A stretch of 64,000 nucleotides of DNA, taken from positions 14,037,125 through 14,101,124 of the forward strand of contig OY992537.1 in assembly GCA_963921195.1 (NCBI GenBank). The letters are read 5' to 3'. Origin of the DNA: Pegoplata infirma (taxonomy: Eukaryota; Arthropoda; Insecta; Diptera; Anthomyiidae). How positions within the stretch are numbered: position 1 is the first letter of the stretch; each line of letters begins with the position of its first letter. The notes below the pieces were generated by a model. The model saw nothing but the letters and a program-made list of their open reading frames with translations. It was not told the DNA's origin and did not search any database. A program made the position numbers and the translations under genes. Positions 1 through 12,408 of the stretch are shown here, piece after piece.

Positions 1-1054
1 ATTTTGTTTTAATTTGATAAATTGTATGTGGGCAATTGTCAATAACTTTTAATATTTACAAAAAACAAACACGATTTTTTTTCGTGGCACATTGATAAGT
101 CTTTGCAGGTTTATAACATTATAATTAAGTAATTTTAATCCGTTCGCGTGCACTAATTTGAGCGATCGCACCCAAAACTATGGTGGTTTAAAGTTAACAT
201 TTTTAAAAAAATTGTGAAAATTACATTTTTTTTATCCGAAGTTTACCAAACGTACCATTTTGTATTATGCTTACCTAGAGCTAAAATACACAATCAAACA
301 TGCATAAAATCTTTGCTAAATATCGAGATATTTGCATTAAACCAATTTTTTTCGGCACATTTTCCAATTTTTTGAAAATAAAAATGTTCCCAGCGGTTTA
401 ATTTTTTTAGAAAACTATTACCAAATGCATTAAAAAAATCTCAACAAATTCATAGTTAACACTATTATTCTATCTCTAATAGGTAAGAAACAGCAGTGAT
501 TTAAAAGGAACATTTTTGAAAAAAAAAAAATTTTAAATTTTTTTTTTAAATATTTAAAGTCTGATTTACAGTGTTGTTCCTTCATTGAATATTAAAACTA
601 TTCAAAGTATGATTAATAATGATAATATTAAGGTAATTACGAAATATTTTAACGTTATTACTAATTTTATTAAGGTTATAACAAATTTTAGCGATTTTTC
701 GCGACTGCAAAAACCAATGGACTAATTTTGAAATATTATTCAAATAAGACAAGTCAAAATCTATCAAAATACATTTCTTTTATCCTTTTTTTTAGTAATG
801 TAAGATTTTATATAAGCATTAAATTTAAAAGTATCAAAAATTTAAAACCACCGAAAAACCGCTTAAACGTTAAATTTTGTCGGGTGCGAATTAATTGAAG
901 ATATAGCATTAAAAAGACTACCAAACGCGCCTCTCACCGACCAATTTTTATAAGCGGCCTGGATGTGCCTTACAAAAAAGCGAAAACTGAAAAACACCGC
1001 GGAATATTAATTTTTGATTAATTTTGCTTTCCTTGATTTATTATATTTGCACAT
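1..1054. other. AT-rich stretch without recognisable gene
   Basis: Long A and T runs with short ORFs only. I see no coding pattern, no RNA gene and no boundary signals of a known repeat. Confidence 0.6.
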
Positions 1055-1993
1055 CCCGACTAAAAATGTTTAGATATAGTAACATATTATTTAATTACAT
1101 TTATATATGGCCATACGCAGTACTTTACATAATTATATGTAAATGTATCTTGTATCAAGTTTTACACACAAAGTTTAATATGGTGCCATATAAAAGGATA
1201 TCGAATCATGTGTTGCTCCACATACAATATATAAAGCTTTATTAAATTAGATATTGCATATAATATTTTATATGACTCCATGTATGACCTTATACAAGAT
1301 TAGATAAATAAATATATGATATACGACTCCATGTATGACCTCATACAAGATAAGATATACATATATATATGGTGCCAAATCGGGTTAAAAAAGTTTTCTA
1401 AGTCCCGAGAAAAATTTCCAAGTTCCAGACACAGACAGTTTTTGTTTTTTGGAGTTAGGAATTTCATTAAAAATGATTTAAACAAAAAAAAATTAGCCAA
1501 ATTTTGAAAGTCCCGACCGAAAAAGTTTTGGAGAATTTTCGAAGTCCCTGATACAAAATATTTTTGGTTAATTTTTTGCGTTTTGAATTAAAAATTTATT
1601 AACAAAGTTTTAAGAAAGATTTTTTTTTTTTTTTAATTTCTAAGCCCCGGACACATATTTTTTTTGGCAATTTTTTTTGGGTTTCCAGAAAAAAACTGGG
1701 TACATGGGATAAACTTCAAAATTATGAGATAAAAAAAAATATTTTATACAAAATTCTACATATTTTATTTTATTTTTTCTTATGATATAAAATTATATAC
1801 AATTATATCAAATTAGATAAACCCAATATTCGGATCAAAAATGATCATATTTAATCTAATATAACAAATTTTGAGCTATTTTGATCCACCAATTTCATCA
1901 TCTTATTTTATCCAAATACGTGTTGGGCCGTATTAAATTATATATGGCTCAATTTCAAATTATATGTGGACCTGTATATTTTTTTTAGTCGGG
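1055..1993. mobile_element. CCCGACTAAAAA-ended TIR element, copy 1
   Basis: Starts CCCGACTAAAAA and ends TTTTTTAGTCGGG, perfect 12-base terminal inverted repeats. The interior is AT-rich with repeated phrases such as ATATATGGTGCC and CTCCATG-ATGACCT-ATACAAGA. No transposase is present. Flanking AT on both sides suggests a 2-bp target duplication. A second copy with the same orientation follows 17 bases later. Confidence 0.72.
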
Positions 1994-2010
1994 ATACCAT
2001 TGTTTCTGCA

Positions 2011-2957
2011 CCCGACTAAAAAAGTTTAGACATGGTAACATATTATTTAATATATTTATATATGGCCATACACAGTACTTTACATAATTATATGATAATG
2101 TATATTGTATTAACTTTTACACTAAAAATTTAATATGGTGCCATATAAAAAGATATCGAATCATGTGTTGCTCCACATACAATATATAAAGCTTTATTAA
2201 ATTAGATATTGCATATAATATTTTATATGACTCCATGAATGACCTCATACAAGATTAGATGAATAAATATATGATATACAACTCCATGTCTGACCTCATA
2301 CAAGATGAGATATACATATATATATGGTGCCGAATCGGGGGAAAAAAGTTTTCTAAGTCCCGTGAAATTTTTTTAAAATTTACAGACACAAATAATTTTT
2401 GCGTTTTGGAGTTACGAATTTCATTAAAAATGATTTAAACAAAAAAAAATTGAGCCAAATTTTTGAAAAATTTTACAAGTCCTGAAAAAGTTTTGTAGAA
2501 TTTTCTAAGTCCTGGATAAAAAACATTTTTGGTATATTTTTTGCGTTTTGAACTAAAAATTTATTAACAAAGTTTTAAGAAAAATTTTTTTAAATTTCGA
2601 TTTTTTTTTAAATTTCTAAGTCCCGGACACAAATTTTTTTTTTTACAAATTTTTTTTTTTCATTTTCCGAAAGAAATTTGAGATAAATTTGAAAATTATG
2701 AGATAAAAAAAATATTTTATGCAAAATTCTACATATTTTATCTTATAATATAAAATAATATACAATTATATCAAATTAGATAAACCCAATATTCGGATCA
2801 AAAACGATCATATTTAATCTAATATAACAAATTTTGAGCTATTTTGATCCACCAATTTCATCATCTTATTTTATCCAAATACGTGTTGGGACATATTAAA
2901 TTATATATGGCTCAATTTTAAATTATATATGGACCTGTATATTTATTTTTAGTCGGG
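2011..2957. mobile_element. CCCGACTAAAAA-ended TIR element, copy 2
   Basis: Colinear with the preceding copy over its whole length, with scattered substitutions and small indels, and with the same CCCGACTAAA / TTTAGTCGGG ends. Flanking CA on each side would be a 2-bp target duplication. Either two insertions side by side or a segmental duplication could explain the pair. Confidence 0.72.
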
Positions 2958-4910
2958 CATGTTCAACTTTTAGCCATGCACATTTGGCTGTCCATTAATG
3001 CAAAACTAAAATATCGAAATTTGCAAAAAAAATTAAAAAGCTCATAAAACTTTTGTAATTGAATATTTTTGGTGTGCGTTTGGTGGATTATAAAGTTCAC
3101 AAAGCATTCGGAACCATTCGGAATAAAACTGGGAGTGTGCCTCGCAAAAAACAGACTTTTAAAAAAATTCACGTTTTTTCCTCCCATGTTTGGAGAGCTG
3201 CAGAATCGTAACCATTGCGGGCACATCACTCGAATCAAGCTCAAATTGTGCGTATTTACAAGGGCTTTAACTATGTGTGTTTAAATTTTGAAATTACAGT
3301 TTGCACCAAAAGTTACAATCAAAAAACCTCGAAAAATTGAAAATTGAAAAAAAATGGTATCAAAGATTTGAGTCCATGTAACTTTTTTCTTATTGCTGAC
3401 ACATCCACTAAACCTACACCAAATAATTGCCCAAGTCTACTGATTAAGCGATATTAATTTTGGAATAATAGCTTTAACGCAACCAACAATATGAAACATT
3501 GGACAAAAAATTTCTTGAGAGTATCAAGCTGTTTTTTTATATTTTTCAACTTTAAACATTCCTTACCATGAACTAATAAGACCTTTTACGCTGTGCCTTT
3601 GCACATTTACTCTTTAAGGTTCCCTTAACTTATCTTCATTCACAGGTACCACCTAATTTACAAATAAAAAAGTTATTCCAAAATTAACAGAATATCATAA
3701 GTGTTATAAGTTAATGACAATTGTCCATATACTTTTAACCGAAATAATGTTATTTAATAAAACGCACTTATAATGCGTATAAAATTAATTTATTTAACAT
3801 TTCGATTTCCATAAATTATATACCCTGCACAAATGCAATTTATATAAAGTAGAGAATCATTTGGACTATCTTGGTTTGCTTGACCTGAATGTAAATAAAT
3901 TAAAAATAAAACTGTCAACGTTTCCTTATTGTTCAATCGCGTATTTTAAATTTAACAAATATATGATGGTAAACAGTTGGCTTAACATATTTATTTATGT
4001 TTTTAAATTTAATTTTAAACTGCTTCTTCGTTTTCAAATTGTTACTTTCATTTTTCAATTATTCATATGTTAAAGTCAAAAACACTTGTTCCCTTCTCCT
4101 AAACAATACACATATTTATTATGTATGTATTTTTCACTATTTGTTACAAAGTATGAAATAAGCAAAAAAACAACATAAATTATGATTTTCTAATTTTGTT
4201 TTTTTTTATAATTATTTTGTAATAATATTAATTGCATACAAAAATAAAAACAAAATATAACAAACTGTATTTGAATATTTTAAAATCACTTAATTATAAA
4301 GAAGATACAAGAAAAAAAAAGCAATTAAATACTTCAACCATACAATAAACCACAAAAGTGGGAGATAAATCTCCATTATGAGGAATCATTCCATTCATAT
4401 TTATGGAATTTATATACTCTAAAGATACGAGTACGTACTACTCATATGAAAGTACCATCCATTTGGTGTATTATCAAGATGTTATAACAATTAATTGTAA
4501 AGTAAAACCTCAATCATATCATAGTACACATATCTAAAATAGCGGGGTGTATTTTGGTTGGATATTTTTTAATCATAACACATCATAAATATTTTTAAAG
4601 TACTTATGATTAATAGGGAGCCATTTGTGCAAGGAAGTATGACATTTCGAAAATGAGTAAAAATTAAATCTTGGTATGCCGCATCAAAAATCGATTCTTT
4701 AGAATTATCTAAATTTTCCTATTATTTTTTTTTGGAATTTTCATTATTTTTTTTTTTTAATTTCCTAAAAATTTGTGATTTTTTCTTAATTTTGCTTAAG
4801 AGTTTTTTTTATTTTTGCAGTCTTTCTAGACTAGTGATCAGCACCCATAGCCACTACTGCCCAAACAGAATGGGTTATTAACACGTAAACTATTTAAATG
4901 CCAAAAAAAA
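2958..4910. other. AT-rich stretch, nothing recognised
   Basis: Overlapping ORFs of 70-93 codons occur on both strands near 2963-3284, but they match no family I know and have no splice or promoter context. The rest is A/T-run sequence. Confidence 0.5.
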
Positions 4911-6151
4911 AACAATTAGAAAAGTAAAATTTGACTTTTCCGAATTCATGAATACTAGAGTGTCCCTCATTTTGGAAATGTTGGAAATGTTGAGACGGTA
5001 CCCTCTCGTTTTTTTCTATTTGACTTAAAAATAACTCAGGAAAAATTTTACGCCCCTAGGACCACGCCTTCCCTACGCGACGGGGCCTTAAAATAATTTT
5101 TCCATACAAACCAACAATTTTTTTTTTTTATTTAAAATTTTTTTTGTTATTAATTATTATATTACTTGGTTTCGTTATTCACGACAAAAAATTTTATTTT
5201 GGTGGGATAAGGCTTTCAGTTCTAAAAATTTTTTCGCAAAATTTTTAAAAAATATTTTTTTTTTTTAGTTTTGACAAAAAAAAAATATTATTCATATCTG
5301 TGACATCTTTATCGTGTATCGAAAAAAATCAATAATGCATTTTTTACCCTTTTTTAGAACACGATGAAGATGTCACAGATACAAAAAAAATATTTTTTTA
5401 TGAATATATATCATTAAAAGCAACATAGCAACTAAAACCGTTACTTGTCAAAACTAAAAAAAAATATTTTTTAAAAATTTTTTACCGTAGGACCCCTGCG
5501 GCTCAAAATTTTTTTTTTCGAAAAGCTGAAAGCCTTATCCCACCAAAATCAAATTTTTTGTCGTGAATAAGCTAACCAAGTAATATAATAATTTATAACA
5601 AAAAAATTTAAAATCAAAAAAAAAATTTTTGGTTTGTATGGAAAATCGATTTTTAAGGCCCCGCTCTTTAAGGCCCCGTCGCGTAGGGAAGGCGTGGTCC
5701 TAGGGGCGTAAAATTTTTCCTCAGTTATTTTTAGGTCAAAAGGAAAAAAATGAGCGGGTACCGTCTCAAGATTTCCAACATTTCCAAAATAAGGGACACT
5801 CTAATGAATACCCTCTACAATGACCGTTTTAAGTGACAGTAAATTTTCTAACGTTAAAAAAACTTAACAATTTTATTTAGAAATATTTTTTTGAGTAAAA
5901 ATCTTTTGATAATTTTTGTAAAAAAAAAAAATAACTTTTTGTTTTGAGTGTAAAAGTTTTTTTTTAATGTGTAAAATTTTTTTTCGAATGTTATTTTATT
6001 TTCTTTTAGTGTAAAAATATTTTTGGGTGACCAAAATACTTTGTAAAATATTTTTTGACTTACCAATGTTTTTTAGCTAGTTTAACTGTGAATCAACATG
6101 TGAATAAATTTAAGGTGAAACCAATCTGAAATTTACGGTTTTGCTCATAAC
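4911..6151 (-). mobile_element. mini-me/DINE-1-like element, subfamily 4, split by a hAT-like element
   Basis: Read on the minus strand this matches the element at 35560-36846: GTTATGAGCAAAACCG, the CATTGGTAAGTC phrase, the TTTTACACTCAAAA-rich body, ACGTTAGAAAATTTACTGTCACTT, then GTAGAGGGTATTCAT and a terminal hairpin region ending near AATTGTTT. An 848-bp element is inserted just before the terminal hairpin and another at 6152. Non-coding. Confidence 0.65.
4956..5803. mobile_element. hAT-like foldback element, 848 bp, TSD ATGAATAC
   Basis: The ends are TAGAGTGTCCC and GGGACACTCTA, flanked by exact 8-bp duplications ATGAATAC (4948-4955 and 5804-5811). The inverted arms run for some 400 bases on each side, including TAGGACCACGCCTTCCC and GATGTCACAGATA-type phrases, so the element folds into one long hairpin. 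An 8-bp duplication and YA-G-G-type ends fit the hAT superfamily. No transposase ORF. It interrupts the 3' end of a mini-me copy. Confidence 0.88.
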
Positions 6152-7688
6152 TAGGTTTCGGACTTTTATGCAGTTAAAATCGCGTTTTATGCGCATAAAA
6201 CATGCACCAAAAGTAGAAAAATATGGGCTAAAAATGTAAAAATGCGCACTTAAAATTTTTTTAAAACATTTATTAATGATAAAAAATAAAAATGACAAGG
6301 AAAACAAAAAAGAACATTAAAATCGTAAAAATTCAGTATAATAAACAAAAATTAGGTAGAAATACCATGGTTGGTTACCGTTACCCTTATTATACCGTTA
6401 CCGATTCAAAACCCTTTCAAATCGAATACCGTTACCGTTACCGATACCGCTAAAAATATTTTTAAAATACCGTTACCCTTACCGTTACCGTTATAATTAT
6501 TAGAAGTTACCGGTATTGTACCGGTATTCAAAATTTTACCTGTTTTAAGGGATTTTAACGAACAAAAAAATAAAATTAAATTGCTAACATCCTTTTAAAT
6601 TTATAATTTGCAAATTATCATAAAATAAATGACAAAAATAATAATCATATTAAATCTATACTGGTTTTTGGGTCTATAAAATATTTTTAGCTTTCAGTTC
6701 TATCTTTTTTCAAATTTTTAACTAAATTAATAATACCGGTACGTACCGGTTTGGTTGGTTCGGTACCGGTACATACCGTTACCGAAACGATTTGAAAACA
6801 CTTACCGTTACCTTTACCGAAATAAATAAAAATTAGATACCGTTACCGTTACCCTTACCGTTATTCGTTTCGGTAACCAACCTTGAGAAATACACAAATT
6901 TTTTTTGAGTAAATTTGTAATACTATTGAGTAAAAAATTACTTAATTTTGCACCAGTAAACGATTTAAAAATAAAAACGATAAAAAAATTTTGAGTAAAT
7001 TTTTAATTGACACAATTAAAACTTTACTCAAAATTTTAGTTTTTTTTTAATTAAGTTTTTATTTGTGTCAAGTAAAAATTTACTCAAAATTTATAAATTT
7101 ATTTTTTTAAAAAGAATAAGAAAGTTTCACATTTTTTTTTTAATATTTTACCAAAAATATTTATGTCTTCAAGACATAGAAAAATTTCATAGAGAAGATT
7201 TTAAACTTTAATTTACATAAACAAAAAACTATAAACTAAATGAGAATTCAAAAAAACTAAGAGAAAGAAATCAAATAAAAAAAAAATATTAAATTTTTAT
7301 TAAATTATTAACTCAATTTTTTTTTAAGTAAATTTTTAATTGCGTCAATTAAAAAATTACGCATTTTTTTGAAATTTAAACAAGTGATTACTCAAAATTT
7401 TTTTTCCTATATTTTCTTCTGTGTACTTTAAAGCATACATTATAAAATAAAAAATGTTAAAATATCATAAAATCAAAAAAAAAAAAACACTTTAATTCAA
7501 AATATGCGACAAAAATATGTAATATCAGCAATATATGCAAAAATGTGCATTAAAAGCAAAATATGCAAAAATATGCACTAACAAATCAATGCCATTTTAC
7601 TGCAAATTTCCTAATTCGCAAAGATATTTAGTTTTTGTTGCTCTCAGACTGACAGCAAATATGCATTTGCATAAAAATCCGAACCCTA
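6152..7688. mobile_element. hAT-like element rich in ATATGCA, split by a second hAT-like element
   Basis: Terminal repeats are TAGGTTTCGGACTTTTATGC and, inverted at the right end, TAGGGTTCGGATTTTTATGC. Flanking octamers CTCATAAC (6144-6151) and CTCATACA (7689-7696) match at 6 of 8 bases. Subterminal regions are packed with ATGCGCAT, AAATATGCA and AAAATGTGCA. The left flank is the mini-me phrase GTTATGAGCAAAA (minus strand), which occurs uninterrupted elsewhere in the window. No transposase. Confidence 0.68.
6366..6885. mobile_element. hAT-like element built of CCGTTACCG motifs, 520 bp, TSD AGAAATAC
   Basis: Ends CATGGTTGGTTACCG and CGGTAACCAACCTTG, with perfect 8-bp duplications AGAAATAC at 6358-6365 and 6886-6893. 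Both subterminal regions consist largely of TACCGTTACC(G/C) and TACCGGTA units. No ORF of note. It is nested inside the ATATGCA-rich element. A partial relative lies at 39111-39205. Confidence 0.92.
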
Positions 7689-7696
7689 CTCATACA

Positions 7697-9080
7697 CAGA
7701 CAAAAATGAGTTGTTAGATCAAGTACGAAATACACCAGGTTGAGCATTATTTTAATTAAAAGTCAGCTAATGAGGGAAATTGTTAGATCAAGCACGAAAA
7801 TTGTAGGTCTGTCATTGACTGTTCCTTGATTAAACCAATGCTTGATTTGAGCAAATGATTAATCGGTATATTTCTGTTATTTTTGATTAATCCAATGCTT
7901 GATTTGAGTGAGCAGTTAATCAATAATTTTGTGTTAGAAAATTCGCCAGCACTTTTACTAAAAAACTACTATTTTCGTACAAATTTGGTTTTGTTTATAA
8001 AAAGTCCTATTTTAGTATTTTATCATAAAGTAGAATTTTTGTACTTTTTTAAAAAAAATCAGCGTTTTAGTACTTTTTATAAAAAAATTACCATTTAGTA
8101 CTTTTTAGCACAAACATTTTTTTTTATAAATAAATAAATTTTATATTTAAAAAAAGTAGTACTATTTTTGTGTTAAAAAACTGTAGTATTTTAGTTCTTT
8201 TTATTAAGTACAATTTTAGTACTTTTTAAAAAAAGAACTATTTTGATACTTTTTATACAAAGGTACTAAAATTACTAATTGGTAGTTTTTATAAAAAAAT
8301 GCTAAAATAACTATTTTTTTACTTTTTATAAAAGTACTATTTAAGTACTTTTCATACAAAATTTCTATTTAGACCTAATTTCTATTTAGACCTAAAAATT
8401 TCTTTTTAGACCTACGATATCCATATGTATAAGAAATAATCTTTATTAAACACGTATTTTTGCTTTAGTTCGGGAGTTATCGAAATTTTCCCGAAGGTCC
8501 ACATTGTTTTATAAGGGGACAACGAAATTTGTAAACACGGATATGGCCGATAAGCCGAGACACCCCAAACTTAAAATCGTCTCTTTTATACAAATATTAA
8601 AATCGTCTCTTTTATACAAAAATTAATTTCAGGCAAATCGGTTCATAAGGGTTGAGATACTTCCCGTGTTAGTGGAGTAAAATCCGCAACATTTTCATAT
8701 TTTTAACGATTTATGTGTGATTTGACATATAATTTTAGATAAAGTCGGCTGATATCAGACTATTTTTCTCTTTAAATTATACGATTTTTCTGCCCAAAAT
8801 AGCAGATTTTTCAGCTAAAATTAGCAGATCTGAACAGGTAAGTCCGCTGATTCCACCGAAATTATCAAGATAAAAAGTACTATTTTAGTAATTTTTGTAA
8901 AAAGTACAACTTTGGTATTTTTATGAAAACTTTTTTTAGTACTTTTTGTAAAAAGTACAATTTTGGTATTGTTTATAAAAAACCTTATTTTAGCACTTCT
9001 TATTATAAAGTAGTATTTTTGTACTTTTTTATAGAAAGTTACCGTTTTAGTACTTTTTATAAAATGTACTTAAGTGGTGA
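7697..9080. repeat. Low-complexity AGTACT/poly-T tracts
   Basis: Two clusters (about 7935-8370 and 8868-9070) are made of short A/T runs separated by AGTACT, GTACTTTTT and TAGTATTTT. The sequence between (8380-8860) is unique-looking, with no gene signal. The composition resembles the interior of the hAT-like element at 45870-47505. Confidence 0.6.
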
Positions 9081-11674
9081 TCAGAATAGATCAGTCTGCT
9101 GATTCGTTCAAGATTATCAAGATAAAAAATTTAGCAATCGCATCTGTTAAAATTATCAGATTTTTGGTATGAATGAAAAGGGGGTTTTTTTTAAAAGATT
9201 TTTTGCTGATTAAACAGAGGTTTTATTTAAACTGCATTAATTTTATTTTTATATGTTATTCTGTAATCTTGGCAACAATTAAAAATGACCCTACAAAATA
9301 AATGCCTCCCAAGTTGTCGGCTTTAAAACAATGTTCACATACCGAGCACTTGAAATTTAAATTAAAATTCACTTTAAATTGTTACATATTTTGTTTAATT
9401 TCGGCAATAGCAAAGTAGGTGAAATATGTAGAGCTAGAAAAGAAAACATCTTTTTGGTGCCATTAGGTCGTCATCATCCACCACCAGTCTCAAGATCCAG
9501 ACATTGTTGTTATTTATATAACATTGCTTTTTCTTTAATAAATGTTATTTTATGAACAAAAAACAATAAGATGAAAATATAGTTTTTTTAAATTATAATT
9601 TATCATTGTAAATTATTAACATTAAATTATGTTGTTTTTATGGCTCTTATTTTCATTTCTGCATCTTCCAACTTGGTCACACTTTAAACATAATAATAAG
9701 TAAGAAAGTTAAAATGAATGAATAGCCATCAGGTGAGATACCCTAATTACTTTTTATAGAAATGTAATACGTTAGAGAAATGTGTTACATTGCTGCACCA
9801 AAATTATTTAGATCTTTAACCTCTTAAATAATATAGGAATTTTGAATCTGAAACATGTAAAATTTTGGGATTCTGGGTTTTAGTTCAATAAAAAATACCA
9901 ATTTCCTTCTTTACCCCCTTTTTTATTCCTTGGAATCCCCTTTACTGGAAGATCCTAGATTCAAAATTTCAAGCTTATGAGACCATTATCTTCTTGAGTG
10001 CACGAGGACTGGGGTGCATAAAGGCTTCAACTTAAGAGTTATAAGAAGATGACCAGAATTACCAAATGTGATTCCTGAAAAATCTTTTGTGAAAATATAG
10101 AAGACATTTTTGAGACATTCAGGCTGCGAAAACTTCTGACTTCTTCTTCTTGCACCCTTTGATACCTACCAGTGGGAATCGCTGGATCTCCCTCTTAGCA
10201 CGCATTTTACGGGCAATTCCTAGACGCCGTATCAATCTTTATAACGCTCTAACGCCCAAGTATCTGAAATGGCTTCGGAGATAATAAATATCCCAACATT
10301 AAATGCTTCAAAATAATCTTCTGGACTTTTAAAAAGGAGGAATACCACAGTCACTTTTATCTGGAAGGCTGCGAAAAGTCCAACACAGTTTACGTTATAA
10401 TAGTCTTGTTGTAAATCAGCGATATGTCCCAAACACAATCACTTACCAAAAATATCTACCATAGGGTATTTAGCAACAATGTTTAATAAAATCAAAGATT
10501 AAAATGAAGAAAAAAGTCAATTACCTACAATTTGGGTTGGTTTTGTCTCTCTAAGTTGAGTTGGAAAGGATGGAATGGTATGGTTTGTTTCAGCAGTTGT
10601 AAGTAGCAAAAACAAAAAAATAAACTAAAGTAGTTTCTTGCAGTAAAAACATAAAATCACATGATGTAACACTATAAAAATAAAATCATCTTCAATTTGT
10701 ATGCAACATACGATTGGATTGTTGCTGCAGTTTAACATGTTAAATCATAGTAATGCATTCTTCATTCAATCAACTCATCTCTAAAAAAAAACCAACATCC
10801 AACAGCAAAAAGCAGCAACATGTGAAGTTAACAACACAACAGAAAAAACAAAAAATAAACTTTAAAATGTTAACAAACACTTGTTACAATAACTGACCAC
10901 AGATACGAGTGTAAGACTGAAGACTTTTTAAAAAATACCAACTCATGAAACAAAAAATCCAGGTGCTAAATATTGTAGATATCATTTTAGAGTGAGAAAC
11001 ATCCAAATAAACATTTATGTGTGTTTTTTTAAGTAATTGGGTTTACAAAATATTTTGAAAATTAAAATGCAATATTCAAGATTAAGAAAGATTAAAATAG
11101 AAAAACATAGTGTTGTAATGATTAACCTAGATGATGACTGGGAATATTTAAAATAAACTGATTAGTAGGTCAGGTATTTTTATTTTAACTCAGCTCATGC
11201 GGTAAAAATTTGCAAAAAGTCTTCTTTGGTACATTTAACATTTCCTTAAAATAACGGTAGAAGAATTTGAAATATGGAATCTAGATCCTTCAGCGAAAAA
11301 AATATTCTGATAAAAGTACTTTTAGGAAATTCTGAATGTAAGGAGGCAAAATGGGTTAAAGTAGTAAACATCTGTTGGATGGGTGTCCGTCCACCATTTG
11401 TCGAATTCACTCGAAGACTATACGGCCCCTTGTGATTCTCTTAATTGTTGTTTCCCTACTCCCTATCTGATACAGGTATTCTGCTAGAGAAGTCAATAAG
11501 ACACCGTTTAGGCAATCCAGGTCATAGAAAATATTTTCCCCAAATGCTTAATGGGGCGCTTTATCAGATCCGAAATTCACACAATAAGTGCTTTACTGAA
11601 TCCTCCTCCTCCACTACCCAACATCTCCTTCAATAGTCCCTTTCAAAGATTCCCATACGTAAGGCCATATGGCC
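9081..11674. other. Unique-looking AT-rich sequence, no firm gene
   Basis: Less repetitive than its surroundings. Apart from a coding-like segment at 10232-10438, no exon, RNA gene or repeat is recognised. 11345-11670 has a more balanced composition and may be an unrecognised part of the adjacent LINE. Confidence 0.45.
10232..10438 (-). pseudogene. Unidentified hydrophobic coding-like fragment
   Basis: An open segment of 68 codons whose product has two hydrophobic stretches (around FAAFQIKVTVVFLLF and EAFNVGIFIISEA) and ends DTWALERYKD before TGA. Amino-acid use is protein-like rather than the Phe/Lys/Ile noise of AT-rich DNA. The reading continues past the stop in other frames (for example RKMRAKREIQRF), and a TGA also sits a few codons upstream, so if once coding it is decayed. 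I do not recognise the family. Confidence 0.25.
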
Positions 11675-12312
11675 GGTTATACAGTGTCGTGTCCACGGTG
11701 CCCTTGTTTTGAATCTTATTGCGATTGGTGTCGGTAGTGATTTCCTTCGATTAATATCGAGCTTCTCTGTCAAGCACTATACGATTTGTTATAGATGGGA
11801 TTTCATCGAATCTTAATTCCGGGGTACCGCAAGGTTCCATTCTCTCTCCTTCACTTCTTATTTTTCTTAATGACCTTCTTAGCCAAACTTCCTATCCTAT
11901 CTTTTTTTCGCAGATTAATTTCAATTACGATAAAATCAATTATAGACCAATCCTTTCCAATGCTAAATCTATGAGGCTAAACATGAATGACACAACCAAT
12001 CATAACCTTTCGACCATCTCCGAGCGGGGTCTTGCCAATAGGGTCAATATAAATGCTCTATCTTGGAGCTTTTGGACCGGGTGCAAAGGAGTGCGATGAT
12101 GCTCATCAATGGCAGTAGGGTATTGTTCTATTGATATAACGACGTTAAGTGTTCAATTGAGATAGGTGGACTCTTCCCTGAGACGCAGGTGCATGCTCTT
12201 ATCTATCTAGTAGATCACATCCGTTCGAGTCGATATATCGCACAACGAATTTTAGAAAAAATTCGTTGTTCCGTATATGGAACAAACTCCCCGCAAAAGT
12301 TTTCCCAGTCGG
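11675..12312 (+). pseudogene. Degenerate CR1/Jockey-type LINE, RT to C-terminus
   Basis: The plus strand carries the same order of phrases as the better LINE copy at 58173-60607: CCACGGTGCCCTTGTTT, CTTCTCTGTCAAGCAC, GGGGTACCGCAAGGTTCC (the GVPQGS motif of reverse transcriptase), CTTTCGACCATCTCCGAG, and the later AGTAGATCACATCCGTTCG. Many frameshifts and deletions; the FADD box is destroyed (TTTTTTTCGCAGATTAATT). It ends at TTTTCCCAGTC where other sequence begins. Non-functional. Confidence 0.75.
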
Positions 12313-12408
12313 AAAACTATTTTTCTAATACTAACACAATGAATTGTATTAGTATTAATTGGGGGTAGTATGCCAAAATACGTTCTGGAACCAAATTTGG
12401 TTCCACCA

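Noticed and set aside
3069..3284. Overlapping 71- and 93-codon ORFs on opposite strands
   Set aside because: No recognisable family on either strand and no supporting signals.
5041..5720. GC-rich islands GCGACGGGGCC / GGCCCCGTCGC as a possible promoter
   Set aside because: They are the two mirrored arms of the 848-bp hairpin transposon.
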